Shown: in pieces, positions 13,837 through 23,732 of the stretch
How the letters are laid out: every line of letters starts with the position of its first letter
Position numbering within the stretch: position 1 is the stretch's first letter
Source of the DNA: Aspergillus flavus
Lineage: Eukaryota > Ascomycota > Eurotiomycetes > Eurotiales > Aspergillaceae
Assembly: GCF_009017415.1 (NCBI RefSeq)
Contig: NC_092405.1
Location: 3,968,001 to 4,032,000, forward strand
Reading direction: 5' to 3'
Length of the DNA: 64,000 nt
Notes under the pieces: generated by a model
Told to the model about the DNA's origin: nothing
The model's database searches: none
What the model saw: the letters and a program-made list of their open reading frames with translations, nothing else
Translations under genes and position numbers: made by a program

Positions 13837-13854
13837 ATGGACGTCGACTTATAA
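13837..13854 (+). promoter_or_regulatory. Candidate uORF (5 codons) before the 164-residue orphan
   Basis: ATG GAC GTC GAC TTA TAA encodes MDVDL in strong context (CAAGATGG, A at -3 and G at +4). It lies 170 nt upstream of the main ATG at 14028 in what looks like a long pyrimidine-rich leader. If it lies in the mRNA it would be read by most scanning ribosomes. The transcription start is unknown. Confidence 0.35.
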
Positions 13855-14027
13855 ACCATCCATCTTGTCGTTCTTTCTCGATCGCAACGCTTTCCATTCT
13901 CCCGCAATTAAGCGTTTCAGTTTTGTGCATTTTTCAGCTATCTTGCCTCTTCAGCCCTCACCTATCTAGGTGAAATTACCCGTCATACAACATCCTCAAC
14001 GAGGATCTTGCATCATCTCGACCCGTC

Positions 14028-14522
14028 ATGGCGCCCAACCTTTTCCTCTGCCTCCGAACTGTCTTCTGCCCCACGTACTGGTTTCAACGTGGAGAGCGCA
14101 TCCAGGGTTCCATCCATAAAGCAGAACACTGGGAATCTCCTGTCCCAGGCATCTACAAATACATTCCCGGTCGTGGGTGGCACCTTGTCTACAAGGATGG
14201 CAATGAGTACGACGAAAAAGTTCCTGTCCCACTTGTTTACTGCCGCATCCTCCACCGATACATGTTCGAGTATGAACTGGAGGACAGATGCCGCTGGCAT
14301 CCGGTGACCGTTCATGAAGGTGCTAAGCCCGAAAGATTTCTCTTCTTCCGTCTTGATGACGGAGACACCTGGGTTGCCGGGTGGGATGCGAAGGGAAAAT
14401 TCATCCCAGGGCCCTATCAAAAATGGTACTACGACTCAGAAACGCAAACCATGCGCCGAGTACTGTTCCCGGACAGCACGAATGTTTCCCGCGCCAGCAT
14501 TGTTCCAAGCAAGCTGGGCTAA
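14028..14522 (+). CDS. Hypothetical 164-residue aromatic-rich protein
   Basis: I do not recognise a domain. The frame is open and intronless. ATG context is CGTCATGG, and a second plus-strand frame (14008-14307) is only its shadow. The protein is rich in Trp and Tyr with repeated short motifs around them (PGIYKYIPGRGWHLVYKD, then CRWHPVTVHEG, DTWVAGWDAKGKF and YQKWYYDSET), suggesting a compact beta-rich fold. There is no signal peptide (the N terminus MAPNLFLCLRTVF is hydrophobic but weak) and no clear membrane helix. Codon use looks like a coding gene. It has over 2 kb of upstream DNA and a candidate uORF, which suggests regulated expression. Confidence 0.7.
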   Translation: MAPNLFLCLRTVFCPTYWFQRGERIQGSIHKAEHWESPVPGIYKYIPGRGWHLVYKDGNEYDEKVPVPLVYCRILHRYMFEYELEDRCRWHPVTVHEGAKPERFLFFRLDDGDTWVAGWDAKGKFIPGPYQKWYYDSETQTMRRVLFPDSTNVSRASIVPSKLG

Positions 14523-15485
14523 TTGCGGTTTCGTGAATAGCCCATCTCGAGGGCTAGCGCCCTGACAGTTCTGGGCCTCTTAACATACATGGTTTCTCAC
14601 CATCCGACCATGACGAACTCTGTTCTGCAGCTGGCTCCTGCAGAACATGGCTTGGCAGGCTAAGAAAGGCAATTGCTATTCTTGAATTGAGAGCGAGCGT
14701 ACAAGCGTTTCATTATTTTCTACATTTGTTATACCGATGAACTTGCTTGATGGCTCGACTGTTACGATATTTGCTTTACACAGCGATGGTGTTTGGGTTA
14801 TAGAAAAAGTAGATAGATTTGCTTGTTTCCTTATTATTATGCGACATGTGTGGTTACATGCCATCACGATGGATACTGGCCGTGATGATTCTTTCGGTTA
14901 TGACGTGGTTCAAGAACAACAGACTTGGACAGGAGTTTAATAGTGGTTTGATAGACATTGCTACAATATGACATTGGAGTGCAATACCGCTCAATTGATA
15001 TCCATTCTCTGTGTATGTAGAATTTTAGGCGAAACCAACCCTAAGGATACGTATCATCTGCAGTAAGAAATAGGTACCCTTTAGTTGCTGCTGCAGTGTT
15101 CGATTGGATATGCATGATACCATCCATCACTTGCAGGTAGGGTCTATCTGCAGGCCATGTGATTGGTAAACGCTCGCGGTGTTTTCCATGCAAGGGCTTC
15201 CCGGGTAGGTAGGGCATGGCTTATCTCGTCGACAAGATTCGACGCGATATTGATACTCTTGTTCCCGGCATTTGCCCAGGAGGTATATTCAGGGATATTA
15301 ATTGTGCAGGCTCGTCTATTTTGGTTTCTCCATCCTATTGGATCACGAATGTATCAATAGTAGAGAAAGAGGCGGTCAAGGTATTTCCACATCAGCCACA
15401 TAATCTCCCTAAAACAACTGTACGAGATAGCAGCCCGAATCTAAACCCTAAAACGTATCTCACAAGAAAAGAAAAGAAAGAGCCT
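14523..15485. other. Intergenic, convergent 3' ends
   Basis: This lies between the orphan (plus) and the thioesterase (minus), both ending here. AT-rich frames at 14676-14940 and 15163-15360 are not supported. It probably contains only 3' UTRs. Confidence 0.5.
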
Positions 15486-16088
15486 CTACAATTTCGCCCC
15501 TTCCTTCCCACCCCCCTTAACCAACTTCTCCAATCCCTTCCTCACCCTCTCCTCCATCCCCGCCTTAGTCGGCCTCATCGTCTCCCTCGCCACAAAAACA
15601 TGCGTATACCCCCCAACAACCTTCACCTCCTCCTCCCCCTGCTTAAACACCCCAACTTCATAGGTAACGCTCGACGAACCGAGTTTGGCAACCCGAAGTC
15701 CGAGGTCCAGCACATCGGGAAAAGCAACCGAGGCAAAGTAATCGCAGTACGAGTTGACCATGATACCCACCTGAGACGCTGAGTTGGTCTTGGCCTTTGC
15801 TGACGAATCCGAGCCCTTATTGTTGATGGAGAAGGGGTCCATGCCACATTCGGCGATAAGCCAGCTGTTAACGATGGAGTCGAAGAGCATTGCATAGACG
15901 GTGTTGTTAAGATGCGCGTACATATCGTTATCAAACCTATTCCACTTTCAGTTTAATATTTATTCCGAGGCATTGGGACGTAATTGATAGAAAAAGTTAA
16001 GTATTTACCATCTTGTTCGGTATACTTGGTGGAAGACGTAATCGCTTCGGGTGCGCCGTTTCTTGGCTTCGATTTCTTTGGGGGCCAT
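15486..16088 (-). CDS. Hot-dog fold acyl-CoA thioesterase family protein
   Basis: This is likely a thioesterase that hydrolyses acyl- or aryl-CoA. Exon 16088-16009 gives a basic N terminus (MAPKEIEAKKRRTRSDYVF) and ends on TG. Exon 15936-15486 completes the Trp codon, for 176 residues. The junction creates RWFDNDMYAHLNNTVYAMLFD, the 4-hydroxybenzoyl-CoA thioesterase signature in which the first Asp of D-N-D-M-Y-x-H is the catalytic candidate. The beta strands VNSYCDYFASVAFPDVLDLGLRV and SSVTYEVGVFKQ follow, as in YbgC-like proteins. The C-terminal tail is Lys/Gly-rich. An Asp/Ser/Lys-rich insertion (NNKGSDSSAKAKTNS) lengthens the central helix region. Substrate and location are unknown. The splice phase agreement makes the model firm. 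Confidence 0.88.
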
Positions 16089-17110
16089 TTTCGGATACCT
16101 TGAGTTGGCCTGGTATAGAGGAATAGTACAGTGGAGGTTATGGAGGGTGAGATTATCAGACTGGACTGGGATATTGATATGCTTGTATGTTCTTATCGGG
16201 GTCGGATGGATATGTTCATATTAAATGTTATTTCCGAGGATCGTTTCAGCCGAGGTTGGCTTTTGCCGGCGCTTTACCTGATAGGGAATGGATCGGCGGT
16301 CTTGTCGATAGTCTATATCGTGCTTAATCCACTGCGATGGAATAGACCCTGGATAACTCGGTGGAGGTCTTGGGGACGGGAAGAGTGCGGATCTGATAAG
16401 GGTTATTTCGTTGATAAATCTGAAGGGGGGTCATTAGTGGCTATCTAGTCTGTATACCTGGACATGGTGTGAGATTTGTATGGGTCAAAATGTGGCATCA
16501 TGGTTAATGCTTTCGGAGAGCTAAAGCAGGTCGAATGGCTATTTGTATGAATGGTGTTTATCACTCTTGATTAAGGGAAAAGGGTTGTGTGAGATCGGTG
16601 TTTGTCGAAGTCGTATGTTACTTTTAGAAATTTAAACGGTTGAGAACTGTCAGTACGGAAGCTCTTCAGTCTGAACGCTGTACCTACAATCGGGCTCGCC
16701 TGCATTTAGTGGATTTATCTTAGATTTGCTAGCAGAGGAAGAATTCTTTAAGTGCAATACTTAAGACATATTGAAAGTACTGAGAATCGCACTTGCCCGA
16801 TCGAGTATCAACCACAATCCGTTCCTAGGAATTCAACAGCTGGAATCATTAGATATCTATTTACTACCGCTTTCCAAGTCATGAAGTACAAGAAAAGAGG
16901 CGCAATTCACCAACGCATCTCAGATCATTATTGTCTAAAATACGCTCAACGTAACTCTGTTCTTTACTCCTCAGTGCCAGTTCATCCCATCCTAGCTTGA
17001 AAGCTACACCCAGGAGAGAAAGAGTACCAATCCACAAGCATTCTCCAGACACATCAAGGAAGAACTGTATAATACTCTACACGCTACAACGAGAAACAAA
17101 CAAGAACATC
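16089..17110. other. Divergent intergenic region
   Basis: This separates the thioesterase start from the secreted-peptide start. A plus-strand frame at 16131-16448 has no domain and begins right at the thioesterase promoter, so I leave it out. Nothing else is supported; it presumably holds both promoters. Confidence 0.45.
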
Positions 17111-17464
17111 ATGCACATCCTCTACCTCACCACCATCGTCATCTTCGTTACTGCTACGTTGGCAGCATCGATCGACCACAAACTTGACATCCACAACCAA
17201 ACCTCGCAGAATCATAACTCATCCAAGAATATCACTCTCCAGTCGCATAACGCGACAACCAAAACCGATAATAGTGGATGCGTTCAGGTTCAAAATTGTC
17301 AAAGTGTGAAAACTGCAGCTCCGTCGAATGCCAGTACAAATGGAACGAAAGATCATTGTCATGCAAATGGTTGGCCTTGTATACATTTTTCGTCTTGTTG
17401 TTCGGAGATTTGTCAGTGGACGTGGCCTGCGGGATATCCGATTCCTATTAGGCAGTGTGCCTAG
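17111..17464 (+). CDS. Small secreted cysteine-rich protein, knottin-like C terminus
   Basis: This is a 117-residue secretory precursor. The first in-frame ATG is 17111; upstream codons in this frame start only with TTG. A signal peptide is clear: MHILYLTTIVIFVTATLAAS. A linker follows with six N-glycosylation sequons (Asn29, 36, 40, 47, 73, 77). There are eight cysteines at 57, 63, 83, 90, 96, 97, 101 and 116. The last six are spaced C-x6-C-x5-CC-x3-C-x14-C, the classic inhibitor-cystine-knot arrangement with adjacent central cysteines. An extra pair, C57/C63, lies upstream. No KR/KEX site is obvious. Roles of such fungal peptides include effector, antimicrobial or enzyme-inhibitory activity, but none can be assigned. 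It is intronless and isolated between a thioesterase and a pseudouridine synthase. Confidence 0.8.
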   Translation: MHILYLTTIVIFVTATLAASIDHKLDIHNQTSQNHNSSKNITLQSHNATTKTDNSGCVQVQNCQSVKTAAPSNASTNGTKDHCHANGWPCIHFSSCCSEICQWTWPAGYPIPIRQCA

Positions 17465-18233
17465 AATATGACTGATTGGGTTTGGGGTTCGTTATTCTAG
17501 GTTTACCCTAGGAGTATGAGGCAAGATGGAGAAGGTGCTAGGGGTATTCGTACGAGACTGTGTCTGTTGGATTTCGGTCAATAGAGAGAGGGAGTAAGTG
17601 GCTAAAACTCGAACTCATCGTGGTCCATATGCTATTGTCTTTCCTTAGCTCCTGGTATAGGCTGTAAAAAAAACATAATAACAGCATATTCCCAGGCAAT
17701 AGATGTTGGTGCCTCTCCAAGGTAGCCGATAATATGACAACTACAGGTACTATTTACTTTTAATGAAGTGTTTCAATAAAATTCCCGTGGTACTATTCAC
17801 GGTTTTCAGAGCAGGACAGTTCTGGTTCTATGAACTAGACAAATATATAACTGGTACTATACAGTGTAATATATACCCTACCTCAGGGAACACGCGAAGA
17901 AGGAGCTTAATTGAAGCTCCTCATGAGTTTATCGCTTACTATAGCCTCTAATACATTTTCTCTTTCAGTATATATAAGGGCTAATCCTTGTACATCGGTC
18001 TTCTTGGTAAATGGATGTCATGAATCTGGGGCAGCAACGCCAAGAAACATAAACTAACTTTTTTTTTTTTTTTGAATTTCAGGAACGCCCCTCCGACCCC
18101 ACGTAAAAGTACTTTTCTTCAGTTTAAACCGCCGCCCATGAACTCGTGATATCCTCACCAACACTTAAACTTGGCTCCCTCCCCTCGCGTCCTCGCCTAC
18201 CTTGTGCGAAAAGGCAGGCTCCCTGCATCCACC
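17465..18233. other. Intergenic with hairpin and poly-T tract
   Basis: AT-rich spacer between the secreted peptide and the pseudouridine synthase. It holds a perfect 8-bp inverted repeat at 17901-17921 and a run of 15 T at 18059-18073. Frames at 17538-17720 and 17763-17951 are not supported. Confidence 0.5.
17901..17921. repeat. Perfect inverted repeat, 8-bp arms
   Basis: AGGAGCTT and AAGCTCCT flank a 5-nt loop (AATTG). It lies about 440 bp after the secreted-peptide stop. It could form a hairpin in RNA or be a dyad operator; there is no U-run to make it a terminator. Confidence 0.5.
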
Positions 18234-19863
18234 ATGGCTCTCACGCCCGTCGACACAACGCTCAAGGTGCCTCCTCCGGACCCTGTCGAAGAACCACCTA
18301 AAGTGGCTGTAACACCCTGCGAACCACCCACAGGCCCCTATTACTTCGAGGGAGGATTTCGTCGCGTCAGTCCATACCATTACACATACAACACATTCTG
18401 CAAAGAGCGATGGAGGGGTCGGGAACTAGTCGACATCTTTATCTCCGAGTTTCGCGATCGCCCACCAGAGTACTACGTATGTGCCAACACACGGGATCAC
18501 AATCGCGCTGGATCATTTTGACTGATTATATCTTTAGAGAGAGGCCCTGGAAGCCGGCAGAGTCTGCGTTAACGGTAAACCAGCCGGACCGGATACGAAA
18601 GTGAAGAACGGCGATGTCATCTCGCATACCCTGCACCGACACGAACCCCCCGTCACAAGTCAGGAAATCGGCATCATTCACGAAGACGATGGTCTTATTG
18701 TCATCGATAAACCGGCTGGTGTACCTGTCCACTCCGCCGGTCGGTACCATTACAACTCCGTAATTGAGATCCTCCGCTCCGAGCGTGGTGGTGGTTGGGT
18801 GCCCCGGCCGTGCAATCGACTGGATCGGTTAACCTCCGGCGTGATGTTCATCGCCAAAGAACCCAAGGCTGCGGAGATGGTAGCCAGAAGACTGAAAGAG
18901 CGGACCGTGCACAAGGAGTACGTGACTCGAGTGAAGGGCAAGTTCCCGGACGGAGTGGTGGTCTGCGACCAGCCCATTATGCAGGTTAGTCCAAAGCTGG
19001 GTCTGAACCGCGTCCGCGCCACCGGTAAGACGGCGAAGACGAAGTTCCGCCGCTTGGCCTACTACCCACCCCATGATCCGGAGCCGGTCGCGGCGAACAA
19101 GGACCGGGCTGCGACGCCGCCGCCTGCGTATGCGAACGAGGAGGAGGGGTATAGTATCGTGCATTGTTTGCCGTTGACGGGACGGACGCATCAGATTCGT
19201 GTCCATCTTCAGTTCCTGGGCCACCCAATCACCAATGATCCGATTTATTCGAATCGGCGTGTGTTTGGGCCCGGTCTGGGGAAGAGCGAGGATAACGGTG
19301 ATCGGGATAAAGAGATTATGGAGCGGTTGAACAACATGGGCAAGACTGAGGTTGCGGATACGGTTTCGTACCGGACTCATCTTACTGCTGCGCCGCTTGT
19401 GCCGCCGGGCACAGACAGCTCCGTCATTGAGGGCATCATGTCCCGCGAGCACGAGGCTGCCCTTGTAGAGTATCACAAGCGCAAGGGTGAGAGGCTTTCC
19501 GGCGAGCAGTGTGACGTCTGTGGCACGGAACTCTATACCGATCCTGGTGTGCATGAGCTGGGTATCTTCCTTCATGCCGTTGCCTACTCTTCGGATGATG
19601 GCGACTGGAAATACCGCAGCAAGATGCCTTCTTGGGCTCTACCCCCGTCCGGCATGGAAGGTCCTCGGGCAGTCCCTGACTGGGAGCCGGTGCCGGAGGA
19701 AGAAGAGATTGTGATCGGGAATGGAACTGTGCCGGAGGGCATGGAGGATGAGGACAAGCCGAAGAGGCGTCAGGGAGATGTCCTGGTTCGGGGCGTCGGT
19801 GTTGTGGATAGCGAGAAGCTGCAGAGCAATAGCGACTTGCTTGAGCTTTCCTTGTCGACTTAG
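18234..19863 (+). CDS. RluA-family tRNA pseudouridine synthase (Pus9/Rib2 type)
   Basis: This enzyme isomerises uridine to pseudouridine, in this subgroup at position 32 of tRNA. Exons 18234-18476 and 18538-19863 (acceptor TTTAG) give 522 residues. The ATG has ideal context (CACCATGG). The N-terminal part has the family motif [20 protein letters not shown], then an S4-like [18 protein letters not shown]. The catalytic loop is [13 protein letters not shown], with the Asp of RLDRLTSG as catalytic residue. [10 protein letters not shown] precedes it and [20 protein letters not shown] follows, both diagnostic of RluA enzymes. The C-terminal extension has [20 protein letters not shown] followed by LHA (a possible C2H2-like metal site) and an acidic EPVPEEEE tract. 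No deaminase domain as in yeast Rib2 is seen, so it fits Pus9 better. It is convergent with eL32. Confidence 0.92.
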
Positions 19864-20461
19864 AAGTTCTTCCCATATTTGCATAGACTTGATGTTTACG
19901 ACTGTGTGATACCTGTGTGCATGAATATCAGGAGTTCTATGTTTTTTGACTGCGGTTTTTGCCGCCGGTATATATGTAGAGTCGTGGGTATTTGGCCTAG
20001 CATTGGTCCATGAATATACTGATTCTATAATTCCGAAGTACGTAGGGCATAAAACGGTGGCGCAAATACTTCGCAACTACAACTCAGGAAGTGGCACCAG
20101 GTCTCGGACTCTTCTGCAGATGCCAGCACGGAGTAGAACCGAGGAGCAAGATTACATTCAGAAACCGGATCCAAGTACGCCCTACGCTCGAACACTACAG
20201 CCCGACCAAGAGGGGCAAGACCGAGGAAGGGAATCGCAAGAGAAAAGCCCCCATTTCTATTTTATATCCCAGTGCTGGTACCAGCCACCCAATCATGCAC
20301 ATAAAGAGAAATTCGTTATCGCCACGAAGTGATTCATTTCAATTCACGACCATACAAGAAACCGAAGCGACACCTTGCAGCTTTTGCCAGAGATCCCCAT
20401 CTCCAATTGAAAATGCTTTGGTATAATGATTTTAATTGTTGATTTAATTAGGCTAAAGCAT
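19864..20461. other. Intergenic, convergent 3' ends
   Basis: 3' UTRs of the pseudouridine synthase and eL32. Plus-strand frames at 19946-20332 and 20091-20426 have no domain or plausible promoter. Confidence 0.5.
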
Positions 20462-21352
20462 TTAAGCCTCAGTGGTGACACGGCCCTTGGGGTTGGTAAC
20501 CTTGACACCGAGAGCCTTGGCCTTGGCGATGATCTCGACGCGCTTGCGGGAGGAGACGGCGTGGCCGATCCTAGAAGTTCATCATGTTAGTTGGATGCGC
20601 TTTTCTGCGTTGCATGGTTTTATTTGGAAAGGCGAGCGTACTCAGCAGCGTAGGTGCGGTTGTGCATGAGAAGGAGCTCAACGTCCTTGGGGTTCTGGAC
20701 GAGGAAAGCCTTGTGGCCGGAGGGCATCATGTGCTTGGTCTTCTTGTTGGAGCCATAGCCGATCTATCGATTCAAGCCTTATCAGTATTCATTGTTCCGT
20801 GGTATGAATCGCAAGTTCGATCACCGGTCGCGTTGTGATCTTTCACTTCCAGAACGAGACTGGGACGGAGAAGAAAAACGTACGGAGGGCATGGGAATGT
20901 TCGACTTGAAGCGTCTACGGACGCGGGAGTCGATACCCTTAGGCTTGCGCCATGACTCAGGCACACACTTGAAGCGGTCCGACTGGTGGCGCTTGAAGGT
21001 CTTGGTGCCTGTATATTGCAATCCTTGTCAGTTTTCCCCGATATTTTCAATAGCCCGTGTGTGTATGTGTGGTAGATTGTGTCCCAGAAGTCCCGATGTA
21101 TATCTCCCAAGTGCTTCATCAAGTTGCCCAGTCGTTCTCCAATCCCTTGATTTTTCCTTCGAACAGTGATATCATTCTCCGTTTTTTCATCGAAAAATTT
21201 CGTGCGAAACCTCCTTCATTCCTCCCTTTCCCTCACACTCTTGCTATACATGGGACCTGGGCTGTGGTGGATGTGCTGGACTGGAAAACAGGAAGGCAGG
21301 ATTTTGACATACGCTTCTTGACGATGGGGACGTGCTTCTTTGCGAGGACCAT
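20462..21352 (-). CDS. rpl32: 60S ribosomal protein eL32
   Basis: Structural protein of the large cytoplasmic ribosomal subunit. Exons 21352-21313, 21008-20884, 20763-20642 and 20570-20462 splice in phase to 131 residues, the normal family length. Readable segments are [68 protein letters not shown] and the end [16 protein letters not shown]. An intron in the 5' leader (21416-21353, donor GTATGT, acceptor CCAG) stops directly against the ATG. Intron 1 is 304 nt, long for this genome. Synonymous codons look strongly biased to C-ending forms (AAG, CGC, ACC, GTC), as expected for high expression. Confidence 0.96.
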
Positions 21353-21750
21353 CTGGAATCCAATTAGTATCAAGAATAACGACAATATAAAGCCATCATC
21401 CCGGCATAGAACATACCTTGTCGGTTTCGTAAGGCCGCTGGCGCTCGTGTTGTCGTGACGGGTCGAATTCGATCTCAAAATTTCGCGCTGAGGTTGGCCG
21501 CCCAGTGCAGTCGGGTGCTAACGCCTCGCTAAGCTGAAAATTAGGGTGAAAGCCCTGCCAAGACTTGCCGCTTCGGGTCTGGTGTCGATCGTCGACTGGA
21601 TTATGTCATCCGTCTTTTACCTTCCCGCTTCTTATCGTCTCCCGTATCAATTGTTATGCTTCGGTTCTGATCTCCAATTCTACTCCAACACCATACTGTA
21701 CATACTTTATATTATCTGTTCTATTCCTTTGGTCTATAATTCTAGTCCTC

Positions 21751-23036
21751 TCAAATCTGCAGGTGCAGATTCCGATTTTCCCCAGCCTTCTCGCTACTAG
21801 TGAAGATGCCCTCCATCACCTCCAAATCGGCCAATGCTTCCTCCGGTCGCAAGCGGGTCGCAATCCCATCTCCAGTGGTTATGGACTCTGCGAACTCAAC
21901 AAGCTCCTTATTGACACCGCGGCCTTCAAACGGCACATCATAACCCTCACCATTCACCGTCAACCGATCAAAATCCAACGTCACGACACCGTCCGCGCAC
22001 GTAAACTCGAAAAGGGAATCATTGATCTCCGAACCATAAGAGACAGACAGCACACCCGTAGCGCCCGACCGGGTCTTAACCAACGCATCAACAGTATCAA
22101 CAGGGGCCAGATGCTCCTGCCGCAACGACGAATGCGCAGCAACCATCGCCAGACCATCACTCTGTCCCAGAATCAACCGCAGCGCAGCAACAACATGAAC
22201 ACCGCCGTCCAGAACAAACCCACCCTGGTACTCGGGTTTCCGACGCCATTCCGTTTCTATTCGCACACATTAGCTCACACCCACCATTCATATCTCCCCA
22301 CATCAATACCCAGTAAAAGAGGAAACACATACTATGATACTTCGACCCAGGCTTAATCATACTCCTCATGACCACCCGGAAATTCTTCACACCACCAAGT
22401 CTCCGCACTTCCTCCGCAGCCCGCACAAACTTGCTCATGTAGCGCCAGTTCTCGGCTACAGCCCACACAGTCTTGCTGCTGACGATACGGGAGTTGTGGA
22501 GGTTGATCAGGTCCTGCGCTGCAGATAGATCCTTCGCGATTGGCTTCTCGGACAGAACATGTTTCCCCGCTGTCAGGGCCTTGCGGATGAACTCTGGCTG
22601 TGCGAGGATGGGGAGACTGGATCGTTGAGTATCGTATTAGCCTTTCTTTCAACCTTGGTAGCATACTGTAGAACCAACGCACGCTATAATAACGGCCGTA
22701 ATGTCCGACCGACTCAGCAAATCATCGTAAGTCTTCCCCGGCCCTGCGTCTTCCGAGTATAGGTCGATTCCGGAGACCCCGGTTGCGAGGGTTTGGGCTG
22801 AAGTGAGGGACCGCGAGTAGATGGCTTTTAGGTCGAATGCATCCGATGCTTGCACGCCGGGCTGGTTATATTATCCGTGGTTAAGACTGAGTCCGGTTAG
22901 GATGTTCGGTACGAGGATCATACCAGGTGTTCTTCGCGGGCGAAGTTCCCTATTTCCTTGTTAGGGTTTCTGTCTATACAAATCTTCAACTGTGGTTAAA
23001 CGTACCGCTTCCTATGATGGCTACGCCGATGGCCAT
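21751..23036 (-). CDS. Gfo/Idh/MocA-family NAD(P)-dependent oxidoreductase
   Basis: Rossmann-fold dehydrogenase, probably acting on a sugar or inositol-type substrate in the cytosol. Five exons, 23036-23006, 22949-22924, 22861-22683, 22616-22333 and 22256-21751, agree in phase and give 341 residues. The N terminus MAIGVAIIGSGNFAREEHLP carries the dinucleotide-binding Gly-rich loop. ITAVIIALPILAQPEF leads to EKPIAKD, the conserved EKP whose Lys is catalytic in the family. The C-terminal alpha/beta domain has KTEWRRKPEYQGGFVLDGGV, with GGxxLDxGxH ending in His, a substrate-site signature. The first two exons are only 31 and 26 nt. The gene lies head-to-tail upstream of eL32 and may share no function with it. 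The substrate is unknown. Confidence 0.9.
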
Positions 23037-23732
23037 GGTGGGGTTTTCAATTGGTATTTTGTTTCTATTCAGGTCGGTGATTTGTATATGCGGGTCGGTA
23101 TATAAAGAAATCAAATATATAAATATGTCTCGGAACAAATTGTTCGATCGATAGTTCGAGAATCTAGGAGTATGAATAGAAGGTCGAACCCTTAAAGGTA
23201 CATTTATTGATATTAACCGGGTTGGGTGGGTCACAGAAATTAGTCCCAGATTTGGCGGGGTTCACAAAAACGTGCAGTTTTGAAGAATATTATTATTGAT
23301 TTTATTTTTCGGACAGGATTGAGAAAATCCTTGTGTAGTTGGTTTTCACGGGTGGTCTGGAAATAGTGAGATTGTTATGTATGTGAAATAGTAGAGACAT
23401 TCTGATCGTGGTATATCTGCACAGAAACACGAATATATATCGTCGCCATGTACATCGATATAGACAATATGGACAGAAACATAGACAAACGCCCCGCGAC
23501 TGCCCACCCAAAAACCCAAAAGCAAGTGCCCAACGCCATAGATGCTGATCATAACCTTCATGGGCAATGAACCCGAAAAGCATCGAGTCATGTCTCATGT
23601 CAAATTCCAAACCACGAGGGGCAGTCGCTGTAAACACCAGGGTATAGATATAACCAACCAAGTACAAGAAAAATAAATACGAAAAAAATGGGGAGAAAAG
23701 GAAGGATACGGTAGACCCTTTCCCGGCGCGAA
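23037..23732. other. Intergenic, no supported gene
   Basis: AT-rich spacer between the oxidoreductase start and the Sec2-domain gene end. Frames at 23302-23736 and 23346-23591 (minus) read through AT-rich sequence and show low-complexity hydrophobic content. I consider it the Sec2 gene 3' UTR and the oxidoreductase promoter. Confidence 0.45.

Noticed and set aside
16131..16448. 105-residue plus-strand frame beside the thioesterase
   Set aside because: No recognisable domain, no supporting splice sites, and it begins right at the neighbouring promoter.
18829..19575. 248-residue minus-strand frame opposite the pseudouridine synthase
   Set aside because: Shadow of a GC-rich coding region; low-complexity Arg/His composition and no family features.
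21009..21312. Definite C/D snoRNA in the eL32 intron
   Set aside because: TGATGA and CTGA are present but no terminal stem or internal C'/D' pair is convincing; kept only as a candidate.
21565..22356. 263-residue plus-strand frame
   Set aside because: Antisense to the oxidoreductase exons and their 3' UTR; the minus-strand gene has clear motifs and in-phase splicing.
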